Below, piece by piece: positions 1 to 7,421 of a DNA stretch of 29,762 bases (the stretch's first letter is position 1; each line of letters opens with the position of its first letter). Below the pieces are notes generated by a model. It saw only the letters and a program-made list of their open reading frames with translations, was not told the DNA's origin and ran no database searches. The stretch spans positions 1 through 29,762 of the forward strand of contig JANXSE010000314.1 in assembly GCA_025356695.1 (NCBI GenBank). Direction: 5' to 3'. A program made the translations under genes and the position numbers. Origin of the DNA: Betaproteobacteria bacterium (GTDB lineage: Bacteria; Pseudomonadota; Gammaproteobacteria; Burkholderiales; SG8-41).

Positions 1-1218
1 GACGACGTTGCGGAAGTCGGCGACCTGTTTTGGTGTTTGTTTAATGTCGCGCTCCCAATTTACACCCGTCAAGTGAAAACCGGGTTCGTTAGCGCCACAA
101 ACAAAATCGCTCATCTGAACGACCGTTCGATCGACAAGCAAATCAATTGGATGTCCAAGTCCGTCGTCCATTCCCGGAACTTTGAACGGTTGCGATCTCA
201 AATTGACAGGTCCGATGTAGCCAGGTCGACAGCCAATTCGTTCAGTAATTTCTTTTTCGTTCGCAAGGCGAAATTCGCCGATGATTTTTTTGGCTTTGAT
301 TTCGTTTAGTTCGTGGTCGCCTCGTAGTAATACTAAGCAAACAATGTCGTTGCCCATTTCGTTTCGTACTATCGCGACAGCTTTAACCATTTTCGTTAAT
401 GGAATTCCCAGGAGCGCCGCCACGTCTTCACATTTGGTTTTGCCCGGCGTTGACACTTTTTCCATCGCGGCACTTGCGGCGCCACGCGCGGCGGCAGGCG
501 CCAGCGCCTCGGCGAGCTCGACATTGGCGGCGTAATCCGAGGTCGGGCAGAACGCGATCGCATCTTCGCCCGAATCAGCGAGCACGTGGAATTCATGCGA
601 ACCGGTGCCGCCGATCGAGCCGGTGTCGGCGGCGACGGCGCGGAATTTCAATCCCAAACGCGTGAAAATACGCGTGTAGGTGTCGAACATGTTGCGGTAT
701 TCGCGTTCGAGATCGGCGTAGTTCACGTGGAAGGAATAACCGTCCTTCATGACGAACTCGCGGCCGCGCATGACACCGAAGCGCGGACGGCGCTCATCGC
801 GGAATTTGCTCTGGATCTGGTAGAAGTGCACCGGCAACTGGCGGTAGCTTTTGATCTCGTTGCGCGCGATGTCGGTGACGACTTCTTCGGAGGTCGGCTG
901 GATGACGAAATCGCGTTCGTGGCGGTCCTTGAAGCGCAGCAGTTCCGGGCCGTAGGCCTGCCAGCGGCCGGATTCCTGCCACAGTTCAGCCGGTTGTACG
1001 ACCGGCATCGACAGTTCGACGGCGCCGGCGCGGTTCATTTCCTCGCGCACGATGGCTTCGACCTTGCGCACGACCCTGAGGCCGATCGGCATCAGGCTGT
1101 AGATGCCGCTGCCAAGGCGTTTGATGAGGCCGGCGCGAATCATCAGCTTGTGGCTGATCAGTTCCGCCTCGGAGGGCGCTTCTTTAAGCGTGGAGAGAAA
1201 AAAATTGGATACGCGCAT
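1..1218 (-). CDS. proS: Prolyl-tRNA synthetase, bacterial type (C-terminus cut off by window edge)
   Basis: Charges tRNA-Pro with proline in the cytoplasm. Reading from ATG at 1218, 406 codons stay open to base 1. The start reads [19 protein letters not shown], followed by the class II motif 1 region ([19 protein letters not shown]) and motif 2 ([18 protein letters not shown]). The YbaK-like editing insertion typical of bacterial ProS begins around residue 225 and contains [10 protein letters not shown]. The family is usually about 570 residues, so motif 3 and the anticodon-binding domain lie outside the window. The gene diverges from the spermidine-synthase-like gene. From about base 465 down to base 1 the DNA is clearly poorer in GC than the rest of the gene, while the protein stays in frame and conserved. 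Confidence 0.95.
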   Translation of the reverse strand, partial: MRVSNFFLSTLKEAPSEAELISHKLMIRAGLIKRLGSGIYSLMPIGLRVVRKVEAIVREEMNRAGAVELSMPVVQPAELWQESGRWQAYGPELLRFKDRHERDFVIQPTSEEVVTDIARNEIKSYRQLPVHFYQIQSKFRDERRPRFGVMRGREFVMKDGYSFHVNYADLEREYRNMFDTYTRIFTRLGLKFRAVAADTGSIGGTGSHEFHVLADSGEDAIAFCPTSDYAANVELAEALAPAAARGAASAAMEKVSTPGKTKCEDVAALLGIPLTKMVKAVAIVRNEMGNDIVCLVLLRGDHELNEIKAKKIIGEFRLANEKEITERIGCRPGYIGPVNLRSQPFKVPGMDDGLGHPIDLLVDRTVVQMSDFVCGANEPGFHLTGVNWERDIKQTPKQVADFRNVV

Positions 1219-1256
1219 GACTGTTTCAAACCTATGCTAAAGCTGCAAAAGTCCTT

Positions 1257-1262
1257 ATTCTA
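1257..1262 (-). promoter_or_regulatory. Candidate -10 element for proS
   Basis: On the minus strand the spacer upstream of proS contains TAGAAT, about 38 bases before the start codon. No convincing -35 hexamer lies at the right distance. On the plus strand the same bases fall inside the leader of the spermidine-synthase-like gene. Weak call, by eye. Confidence 0.3.
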
Positions 1263-1298
1263 CCGAACCGTAGCAATTATCCGGAAGTTTCCAGAGCG

Positions 1299-2087
1299 AT
1301 GAAGTTCCTGCAGAGCTGGCGAGTACGCAAACCGGCGGATGATAACGAATCCGTCTACATCAGCGAAAAATTCGGCGTGCGCAGCCTGCATATCGGCAGC
1401 GACACCGTGCAAAGCGCGATGCGCATTGCGCGGCCGAACGACCTTGAGGTTGTCTACACGCGCAGCATGATGGCGTTTTTGCTGTTCAAACCCGCGCCAC
1501 GCGATGTGCTGATGATCGGTCTGGGCGGCGGTTCGCTGGCGAAATACGTTTATCACACCATTCCCGAGGCGCGGGTTACGGCGGTGGAGGTCAACCCGCA
1601 GGTGGTGACGATTGCGCGCCAGTTTTTCATGTTGGCGCCTAACGACGAACGTTTGAACGTGATGGTGGGCGACGGCGTCGAGTACGTCGCGCGCAAGGGG
1701 CTGCGCGCCGACGTGCTGGTGGTGGACGGCTACGACTCGGAATCGCAGGTCGAGGCGCTCGCCACGCTGCCGTTTTACCGTGATTGCGCGCGCGTGCTCG
1801 GCGACGACGGCATCCTCGTCGTCAATCTGTGGGGGGGCGACCGCAACTTCAACGCCTGCGTGGACCGCCTCCGCGCCGCCTTTGGCGGCCGCGTGCTCTG
1901 CCTGCCGGCCGGCAAGCCCGGCAATATCGCTGCATTTGCCTTCAAAAGCGCGCAGGGCGAGCCGCGCTGGGACGAATTGACCAAGCGCGCCAAGGCGTTG
2001 ACGCCGCATTTCGGCCTTACCTTTGGGCGCTTTGTCGAGGAATTCAAGGTGCTCAATCCGCATAACGGCGACGCATTGCTGATCTGA
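1299..2087 (+). CDS. Spermidine synthase-like class I SAM-binding protein
   Basis: 262 residues with a Rossmann-type nucleotide-binding fold. Visible parts are a glycine loop GLGGGS (residues 74-79), an acidic residue ending strand 2 (E97 in AVEVNP), a D125 in VGDGVEYV and a VVDGYDSE loop (D143, D146). This is the layout of the spermidine synthase/SpeE-like family. The usual GGGDGG loop is changed to GGGS, and the N-terminal beta-strand domain is short. An aminopropyl transfer role is therefore uncertain, and a methyltransferase-like role is possible. No polyamine gene is nearby. ATG at 1299 follows a weak purine stretch. The gene diverges from proS and is followed after 74 bases by rppH. Confidence 0.75.
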   Translation: MKFLQSWRVRKPADDNESVYISEKFGVRSLHIGSDTVQSAMRIARPNDLEVVYTRSMMAFLLFKPAPRDVLMIGLGGGSLAKYVYHTIPEARVTAVEVNPQVVTIARQFFMLAPNDERLNVMVGDGVEYVARKGLRADVLVVDGYDSESQVEALATLPFYRDCARVLGDDGILVVNLWGGDRNFNACVDRLRAAFGGRVLCLPAGKPGNIAAFAFKSAQGEPRWDELTKRAKALTPHFGLTFGRFVEEFKVLNPHNGDALLI

Positions 2088-2161
2088 CGCCGGCTCCGCT
2101 TTCCATCAGGCCGGAACTGTGGAAAAATTTGGCCAATCAAACAGATTCAAGGGTGATTCAC

Positions 2162-2674
2162 ATGATTGATCGTGACGGATATCGCCCCAACGTTGGCATC
2201 ATCATCTGCAACAGGAAGAACGAGGTTTTCTGGGGCAAGCGGGTCAGGCAGCACGCATGGCAGTTTCCGCAGGGCGGTATCGACGCGGGCGAGACGCCCG
2301 AGCGTGCGATGTACCGCGAATTGCACGAGGAAGTCGGCCTGCAGCCGCAGCATGTCGAGATCCTCGGTCGCACGCGCGACTGGTTGCGTTATGACGTGCC
2401 TGAGCAGTGGTTGCGGCGTGACTGGCGCGGCAACTATCGCGGGCAAAAGCAGATCTGGTTCCTGTTGCGCTTGGTCGGTCGTGACACCGATGTGCAATTG
2501 CGCGCGTCAGACAAGCCGGAGTTCGATGCTTGGCGCTGGAATGATTACTGGGTGCCGCTGGAGTCGGTGGTCGAATTCAAGCGCGAGGTCTACCAACTCG
2601 CGTTGAGCGAGTTGGTGCGTTTTCTGCGCCGGCCGGCACATGAAAAGCCCGCCGGAACCGCCGCTGTGCGCTGA
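2162..2674 (+). CDS. rppH: RNA pyrophosphohydrolase RppH (Nudix)
   Basis: Removes pyrophosphate from the 5' end of triphosphorylated mRNA, which starts RNase E-dependent decay. The protein is 170 residues. It opens [17 protein letters not shown], as RppH/NudH proteins do, and carries a complete Nudix box at residues 38-60 (GG..AGE.......RELHEEVGL), with the metal-binding glutamates E53, E56 and E57. The ATG at 2162 is chosen because AAGGG lies eight bases upstream; an in-frame TTG at 2129 would add 11 residues with no homology to the family. The C-terminal extension after about residue 155 ([11 protein letters not shown]) is low complexity. rppH close to proS is a common betaproteobacterial arrangement. 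Confidence 0.93.
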   Translation: MIDRDGYRPNVGIIICNRKNEVFWGKRVRQHAWQFPQGGIDAGETPERAMYRELHEEVGLQPQHVEILGRTRDWLRYDVPEQWLRRDWRGNYRGQKQIWFLLRLVGRDTDVQLRASDKPEFDAWRWNDYWVPLESVVEFKREVYQLALSELVRFLRRPAHEKPAGTAAVR

Positions 2675-2691
2675 TGTTGCCGTTGCCTGCG

Positions 2692-2720
2692 TTGACACTC
2701 TGTGGGTGGCGTCTTAAACT
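2692..2720 (+). promoter_or_regulatory. Sigma-70 promoter of rubrerythrin
   Basis: A perfect -35 TTGACA (2692-2697) and a -10 TAAACT (2715-2720) are separated by 17 bases. Transcription should start near 2727, just before the palindrome at 2730-2748, leaving a leader of about 120 bases. Confidence 0.65.
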
Positions 2721-2729
2721 GAAACTATA

Positions 2730-2748
2730 AATTAGATTAAGTCTAATT
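2730..2748. promoter_or_regulatory. Perfect 7+5+7 palindrome, likely repressor operator
   Basis: AATTAGA-TTAAG-TCTAATT is a perfect inverted repeat with 7-base arms and a 5-base centre. It lies immediately downstream of the predicted start of transcription, where a bound protein would block the promoter. Its AT-rich form resembles sites of Fur/PerR-type or Rrf2-type regulators, but it does not match a site I know exactly. Which regulator binds is unknown. Confidence 0.55.
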
Positions 2749-2847
2749 AAAGCCTGAGGCCGGCGGGCGAGCAGCAGTGCCGGTCAGTGGCGCGGTGCCG
2801 TAAAAAGTTCCGCGCCGAAGGTCAGCTGATAATCTGAGGAGAACACC

Positions 2848-3267
2848 ATGCAGCTCAAAGGCTCCAAAACCGAGGGCAACCTCAAGGCGGCATTTGCCGG
2901 TGAATCGCAGGCAAACCGCCGTTACCTTTATTTTGCAGCGAAGGCCGACGTTGAAGGCCAGAACGACGTCGCCGCTGTGTTCCGCTCGACGGCGGAAGGC
3001 GAAACCGGCCACGCGCACGGTCACCTTGAGTATCTCGAGGTGGTCGGTGATCCGGCCACCGGTTTGCCGATCGGCAGCTCGCGCAACAACCTAAAGGCTG
3101 CGATTGCCGGCGAGACCCATGAGTATACGGATATGTATCCGGGCATGGCGAAAACGGCGCGCGGCGAAGGCTTCGAAGAAATCGCCGACTGGTTTGAAAC
3201 GCTGGCGAAAGCCGAGCGTTCGCACGCCAATCGTTTCCAGAAATCGCTCGACGCACTGGCCGATTAA
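2848..3267 (+). CDS. Rubrerythrin (erythrin-type, no rubredoxin domain)
   Basis: Di-iron ferritin-like protein, 139 residues. In this family such proteins reduce hydrogen peroxide using electrons from a rubredoxin-like donor. Ligand motifs are visible in two helix pairs: E19, then E52xxH55, and E89/E92 with E123xxH126. The C-terminal rubredoxin domain of classical rubrerythrin (about 190 residues) is absent, so the electron donor must be a separate protein. The Fe-S oxidoreductase next door is an inferred candidate. A strong Shine-Dalgarno GAGGAG sits six bases before ATG 2848. The gene has its own promoter, palindromic operator and terminator. Confidence 0.93.
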   Translation: MQLKGSKTEGNLKAAFAGESQANRRYLYFAAKADVEGQNDVAAVFRSTAEGETGHAHGHLEYLEVVGDPATGLPIGSSRNNLKAAIAGETHEYTDMYPGMAKTARGEGFEEIADWFETLAKAERSHANRFQKSLDALAD

Positions 3268-3290
3268 CAGCGCCGGTTGCCAATGGGGGT

Positions 3291-3332
3291 GGGGTGTGAG
3301 GCGCAATCCTCACCTTCACCCCTTGTTTTTTT
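3291..3332 (+). terminator. Intrinsic terminator after rubrerythrin
   Basis: GGGGTG (3291-3296) and TGAGG (3297-3301) pair with CCTCA (3308-3312) and CACCCC (3317-3322), with loop CGCAAT and a four-base bulge. The hairpin is followed by TTGTTTTTTT. It lies between rubrerythrin and the Fe-S oxidoreductase, so downstream genes would be expressed by read-through or from a second promoter. Confidence 0.7.
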
Positions 3333-3365
3333 GACCGTTCACTGACATCCCTGGAGTCAGCAAAC

Positions 3366-4715
3366 ATGACCGTACGCGAAGGCAGCCTCGAAGCGCCGAC
3401 CCGCCACCCGATTGACTGGAAATCGCCCGATTTCTACGATCAGGACAAGCTCGATGCGGAAATGCACCGTGTTTTCGACATTTGTCACGGCTGCCGGCGT
3501 TGTGTGAGTCTCTGCGGTTCCTTTCCGACGCTGTTTGACCTGATCGACGAGGGCAAGACCGGCGAACTCGACAGTGTCGACAAAAAAGATTTCTCGAAGG
3601 TCGTCGACCAGTGTTATCTGTGCGACGTCTGTTACCTGACCAAGTGTCCCTATGTGCCGCCGCATGCGTGGAACCTCGATTTTCCGCACCTGATGCTGCG
3701 TGCCAAGGCCGTCAAATTCAAAAACGGCGGTGCACGTTTGCGCGACAAATTCATGTCCGAAACCGATGCGCTCGGCAAACTGGCATCGATTCCGGTGGTG
3801 GTGAAGTTCGTCAATGCCGTGAATAACACAGGGGCTGCGCGCGCCGTGATGGAAAAGACACTGGGCGTCGATGCCAGGGCGTGGATTCCGTCATATGCGT
3901 CACCGACGTTCCGCGCCTCCGCCGGCGTGAGCGCGACGACGGACGTGCGCGAGGGTACGCGCGCGCCCGGCAAGGTGGCGATTTATTCGACCTGCTACAT
4001 CAATTACAACGAACCGGGCATCGGTCACGATCTGACCCGCGTGCTCGACCACAACGACATTCCGTGGACCATCGTGGACAAGGAAGCCTGCTGCGGCATG
4101 CCCAAGCTTGAACTCGGTGATCTGGAGGCTGTTGCTGCGCTGAAGGAAAAAAACATTCCGCCGCTGGCAAAGCTGGCCCGCGAGGGCTACGCGATCGTCA
4201 CGCCGATTCCCTCATGCACGCTGATGTTCAAGCAGGAGCTGCCGCTGATGTTTCCCGACGATGCCGACGTGAAAGCGGTGCGCGAGGCGATGTTCGATCC
4301 GTTCGAATACCTCATGCTGCGGCACAAGGACGGTTTGCTGAAAACCGATTTCAAACAGGATCTCGGCAAGGTGTCGTACCACATCGCCTGTCATTTGCGC
4401 GTGCAGAACATGGGGCAGAAGACGCGCGAGGTGCTGCAACTGGCGACGAAAGAAAAACTCAACACGGTCGAGCGCTGCTCCGGCCATTCGGGCAGCTGGG
4501 GCTGCAAGAAGGAATTTCACGCCATGGCGATGAAAATCGGCCGCCCGGTGTTTCGCGCGCTCGGCGAGCATCCGGCCGGCGGCGAAGCCGACTGGGTGGC
4601 GTCGGATTGCCAGCTTGGCGGCCGTCATATCGAACAAGGGCTGCGCGAAAGCGGCAAGACAGCGGCGAAACTGGCGCATCCGCTGACGCTGCTGCGCACC
4701 GCGTATGGATTGTGA
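3366..4715 (+). CDS. Fe-S oxidoreductase, GlpC/heterodisulfide-reductase-D-like
   Basis: 449 residues. Two [4Fe-4S] motifs lie at the N-terminus: C40xxC43xxC46xxxC50 and C83xxC86xxC89xxxxC94P. Two CCG-type domains follow. The first has C210 and the C242-C243-G-x-P motif with C284. The second has C342, C371 (in CSGHSG, where CCG is usual) and C415. This is the layout of electron-transfer subunits such as GlpC and HdrD, which pass electrons or reduce disulfides. No membrane segment is visible, so it is probably cytoplasmic. It is followed directly by the DUF3501 gene and lies behind rubrerythrin, a neighbour set I recognise from other proteobacteria. Its partner and substrate are not known. A GGAG lies about ten bases before ATG 3366. 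Confidence 0.88.
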   Translation: MTVREGSLEAPTRHPIDWKSPDFYDQDKLDAEMHRVFDICHGCRRCVSLCGSFPTLFDLIDEGKTGELDSVDKKDFSKVVDQCYLCDVCYLTKCPYVPPHAWNLDFPHLMLRAKAVKFKNGGARLRDKFMSETDALGKLASIPVVVKFVNAVNNTGAARAVMEKTLGVDARAWIPSYASPTFRASAGVSATTDVREGTRAPGKVAIYSTCYINYNEPGIGHDLTRVLDHNDIPWTIVDKEACCGMPKLELGDLEAVAALKEKNIPPLAKLAREGYAIVTPIPSCTLMFKQELPLMFPDDADVKAVREAMFDPFEYLMLRHKDGLLKTDFKQDLGKVSYHIACHLRVQNMGQKTREVLQLATKEKLNTVERCSGHSGSWGCKKEFHAMAMKIGRPVFRALGEHPAGGEADWVASDCQLGGRHIEQGLRESGKTAAKLAHPLTLLRTAYGL

Positions 4716-4722
4716 GAAGACC

Positions 4723-5307
4723 ATGAACAAACTCAAGGCCGGCGATCTGATGACGCTGGAAGCCTATGCAAAAGCGCGCCCGGAATACCGCCAGCGCGTG
4801 ATCGCGCACAAGAAAGACCGCACGGTGGCGCTGGGCGGGCACATTACACTGCTGTTCGAGGACGAACTCACCGTTCGCTACCAGGTGCAGGAAATGCTGC
4901 GCATCGAGCGGATCTTCGAAGCGGACGGAATCCGTGATGAACTCGATGCCTACAATCCGCTGATACCGGACGGCAGCAACTGGAAAGCCACGTTGCTGAT
5001 CGAGTACCCGGATGTCGAGGAGCGACGCGTCATGCTGGCACGGCTGAAGGGCGTCGAAGAACGTGTGTGGGTGCAGACCGGCGGATGCGCGCGGGTCTAT
5101 GCGATCGCCGATGAAGATCTCGAGCGCGAGAACGACGAGAAGACATCGGCCGTGCATTTCGTGCGCTTTGAACTCACACCCGCTATGAAGCGCGCGCTGG
5201 CCGACGGTGCGCCGCTTGCGATGGGCGTCGACCATCCGGACTACGCGGCCACCGTCGAGGTCGCACCCGCATCCAGGGCGGCGCTGCTCAAGGACTTTGA
5301 TTCCTGA
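4723..5307 (+). CDS. DUF3501 family protein
   Basis: 194 residues from ATG 4723, preceded by GAGAAG; an in-frame ATG at 4705 overlaps the upstream gene and lacks a good ribosome site. The opening (LKAGDLMTLEAYAKARPEYR), the segment ALGGHITLLFEDELTVRYQVQEM and the length match the uncharacterised DUF3501 family. There is no signal peptide, membrane segment or cysteine cluster. It follows the Fe-S oxidoreductase by seven bases, and its TGA shares its last base with the ATG of the next gene. Linkage to rubrerythrin and the Fe-S protein is the only clue to function. Family call fairly sure, function unknown. Confidence 0.82.
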   Translation: MNKLKAGDLMTLEAYAKARPEYRQRVIAHKKDRTVALGGHITLLFEDELTVRYQVQEMLRIERIFEADGIRDELDAYNPLIPDGSNWKATLLIEYPDVEERRVMLARLKGVEERVWVQTGGCARVYAIADEDLERENDEKTSAVHFVRFELTPAMKRALADGAPLAMGVDHPDYAATVEVAPASRAALLKDFDS

Positions 5308-5819
5308 TGGGCCGTTTACTCTTCGTATTGAGCATGTTTTTTGCCGCCGCGCTGGCGCTAGCGGCGATTACCACGCAGACAACGCGGGAAGACGAGATCG
5401 AGGCGGAGACCAAAGCCTGGACCGAGGCGGAGGTGAGCCCGCCGGCCTATCCCAAGCCGGCCAGTCTGGTCGAATTCGCCGTCAGCGGCGCCACCAGTAA
5501 CCGGTTCCAGGTCGATGCAGATACGCTGTCGATTGGCGCCGACGGCGTGGTGCGTTATGTGCTCGTCGTGCGCGGCACCGGCGGCGCGGAAAACGTATCG
5601 TTCGAGGGGCTGCGCTGCGCGACGCGCGAGCAAAAATTCTATGCCTTCGGTCAACGCGGTGCGACCTGGTCGCGCACGCGCGATCCGCAATGGCGTTTCA
5701 TCGAGAACAAGGAAGTCAACCGGCAGCATGCAGTGCTGTACACGGATTTTTTCTGCGACGGGCGCCGCCCGTTTCGCACGGTTCGCGAAATCGTCCAGCG
5801 CCTGCGCTACCCCCGCTGA
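5307..5819 (+). CDS. CNP1-like family exported protein
   Basis: 170 residues. An N-terminal hydrophobic stretch (MGRLLFVLSMFFAAALALAA) looks like a signal peptide, so the protein is probably periplasmic. The mature part contains an Asp/Glu-rich segment, then FRCA-like motifs (SFEGLRCATREQKFYAFGQ; WRFIENKEVNRQHAVLYTDF). These resemble the CNP1-like family (after cryptic neisserial protein 1), which is commonly found near proB and rppH in betaproteobacteria. Its biochemical role is unknown. Start and upstream stop overlap (TGATG), so translation is probably coupled to DUF3501. That coupling need not mean shared function, because the CNP1-like gene belongs to the conserved housekeeping neighbourhood. 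Confidence 0.75.
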   Translation: MGRLLFVLSMFFAAALALAAITTQTTREDEIEAETKAWTEAEVSPPAYPKPASLVEFAVSGATSNRFQVDADTLSIGADGVVRYVLVVRGTGGAENVSFEGLRCATREQKFYAFGQRGATWSRTRDPQWRFIENKEVNRQHAVLYTDFFCDGRRPFRTVREIVQRLRYPR

Positions 5820-5824
5820 TCGAA

Positions 5825-5840
5825 GCCGCCGAAGGGCGGC
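5825..5840 (+). other. GC hairpin downstream of the CNP1-like gene, no U-tract
   Basis: GCCGCC (5825-5830) and GGCGGC (5835-5840) flank a GAAG loop just after the stop codon. No T-run follows, so this is not a clear intrinsic terminator; it may protect the mRNA 3' end. Confidence 0.35.
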
Positions 5841-5883
5841 CGGTGGCGCTGCGGGACATCGTTTTAAGCGCCGCAATCCGGCC

Positions 5884-5892
5884 TGCTAGAAT
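5884..5892 (+). promoter_or_regulatory. Extended -10 promoter element
   Basis: TGC-TAGAAT (5884-5892) is an extended -10 with only a poor -35 (TTTAAG) 18 bases upstream. It would start a leader of about 50 bases ahead of the membrane protein gene at 5950. Confidence 0.45.
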
Positions 5893-5949
5893 GCGACCCA
5901 GATACGGGGCGACCATCGCAGTCAGATCGGGCCCGCCAAGGGGGAGACA

Positions 5950-6840
5950 ATGTCAGAACAGTCCGGGATACCGGGGGGCGGCGCCGCTGCGAACGCATCG
6001 CAGGCCGGCAAGGATCGCGATCTGTCGTTCTTGTGGCCGGTGATCGACCGCATTCGCGCCGTTGAAATCAAATTTGTTTCGGAGGATATCCCAGGTGCGG
6101 CGGCGCCGGGTGCGACCGGCACTCCGCAGCCCGGCCTTGAGGCGAGGCTGCAGGCGCTCGAGGACGAGATCGCCACGCTCAAGCAAATTCTGCAGAGCAC
6201 GCTGGGTACACTCGGTGACGGTATCAGTGCGGCAGCGGATGCAGTGGCCGCTGTGGCGATCGAACTGCCGCCGCAGCACTGGTTGCGTGTTGCGGTGATG
6301 GCGGCCGCCACTTTTCTGTTGCTGCTCGCCGCGCACTGGATGATCGTCTTCGTCTACGACAAGCCGACGATCGTGCTGCGCCTGATGTCGATTGCAATAC
6401 CGTTGCCGCTTGCGGTCTGGCTGACGCTGCGGCACCGCATTGTGCCGTGGGTGGAAATTATCTATGGACTGGTTATCGGTGCCGCCGCCGTGTTCGGCAT
6501 GGCTTTCGTCACCAGCATCCACGAGCATACGGCTTTTCTGCCCGAAAACGTGCGCGAGTGGCAGGAGACCCTCGAATATACGGCGAGCATCATGTTTGCC
6601 CATCTGACCGGCGTACTGATCAGCAGTGCGATACAGGCGCGCAGCGGTGTGCAGAACCGCGCCGGTGAGGCGACCCTGCGCTTGGCCCAGGTGATCGCGA
6701 TGGTGTCGGGGCGCGCAGTTGCCAATGGCCCGCAGCTGAAAAAACATGTAGATCGGGTGCAGAGCATGGTCACCAACCTGATGCCGATCGCCAGTGCCAT
6801 CATGGCGATCGTCACCGGTATCAGGGGCTTCCTCAACTAA
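5950..6840 (+). CDS. Multi-pass membrane protein of unknown function
   Basis: 296 residues, not recognised. Residues 1-62 are polar and Gly/Ala-rich. Residues 63-90 have the heptad pattern of a short coiled coil (LEARLQALEDEIATLKQIL). Membrane-like segments follow near residues 112-134, 141-160, 168-188, 209-228 and 274-293. Between the last two is a basic stretch containing QLKKHVDRVQSMVTN. No catalytic motif is visible. A coiled coil ahead of several membrane helices suggests an oligomeric membrane protein, but that is inference. GGGGGAGA precedes ATG 5950. The neighbour at 6868 is convergent, so the gene is probably a single transcription unit. Confidence 0.75.
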   Translation: MSEQSGIPGGGAAANASQAGKDRDLSFLWPVIDRIRAVEIKFVSEDIPGAAAPGATGTPQPGLEARLQALEDEIATLKQILQSTLGTLGDGISAAADAVAAVAIELPPQHWLRVAVMAAATFLLLLAAHWMIVFVYDKPTIVLRLMSIAIPLPLAVWLTLRHRIVPWVEIIYGLVIGAAAVFGMAFVTSIHEHTAFLPENVREWQETLEYTASIMFAHLTGVLISSAIQARSGVQNRAGEATLRLAQVIAMVSGRAVANGPQLKKHVDRVQSMVTNLMPIASAIMAIVTGIRGFLN

Positions 6841-6867
6841 TGGCGGAAGCCGCGGACAGCGTGCGGG

Positions 6868-7332
6868 CTATTTGACGACGGTAAAGCTCACCGTCTCGCT
6901 CTTGGTGCGGCCCTCGGCGTCGGTGACGTCGATCCTGATATCGTGCGCGCCAGCCGGGACGTTGGCGTCGCCGAGATTGATGCCGGACTCCGAGATCGCC
7001 GTTTTAAGCCGCGGCGTCAGGTCGACGGCGGGCTTCTTCAGATAGGTTATCTTCACCGAGCCAGCGTCGATTTTCGAGCCGCCGTGTGGCTGAAATTCAA
7101 CTTTCATCGCGAACGGCGCCTTGACCTGGCCGTCCGGGTTCGGACTGACGACCTTGATGCCGGGGCCGCGCGTGATGCCGCCACGCGTGGCCATCTTCGG
7201 TATCGCCGGCAGGCGCGCCTCGTCTTCCGTAATCAGCTCAATGGCGGTCGCGCTGCCGGCCGCCAGCAGGGCGGCGCTGACCGCCAGTCCCGCAATGGTC
7301 ATGCGAAAAGCCGAGCAAGTATTGTTTGCCAT
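6868..7332 (-). CDS. Exported protein with an Ig-like beta domain, unknown function
   Basis: 154 residues from ATG 7332, chosen because GGGGGA lies upstream and the N-terminus (MANNTCSAFRMTIAGLAVSA then LLAAGSATA) forms a signal peptide. The mature protein has a short Pro-rich linker (ARLPAIPKMATRGG), then a beta-rich stretch with IKVVSPNPDG, PFAMKVEFQPHGGSKID and an ending DVTDAEGRTKSETVSFTVVK. This looks like a bacterial Ig-like or carrier-type sandwich domain. No cysteine is left after the predicted cleavage. I do not recognise a specific family. It lies between convergent neighbours downstream of proB but has its own candidate promoter. Confidence 0.7.
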   Translation of the reverse strand: MANNTCSAFRMTIAGLAVSAALLAAGSATAIELITEDEARLPAIPKMATRGGITRGPGIKVVSPNPDGQVKAPFAMKVEFQPHGGSKIDAGSVKITYLKKPAVDLTPRLKTAISESGINLGDANVPAGAHDIRIDVTDAEGRTKSETVSFTVVK

Positions 7333-7362
7333 GATGATCAATCCCCCTGATTCGATGTGAGC

Positions 7363-7392
7363 AGAATAAAGCGCGCGTCCAAAATAACGCAA
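7363..7392 (-). promoter_or_regulatory. Candidate promoter of the exported Ig-like protein
   Basis: On the minus strand TTGCGT (7392-7387) and TATTCT (7368-7363) are 18 bases apart, with the start codon 30 bases further on. Moderate matches only. Confidence 0.4.
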
Positions 7393-7421
7393 GAGCGCGC
7401 TGCCGGTTGACGCAGCAACCG

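Noticed and set aside
586..1302. 238-codon plus-strand frame over proS
   Set aside because: The minus strand is a clear proS with motifs 1 and 2; the plus frame shows no motif or ribosome site.
1260..2063. 267-codon minus-strand frame over the spermidine-synthase-like gene
   Set aside because: No motif; the plus-strand product has a clear nucleotide-binding fold.
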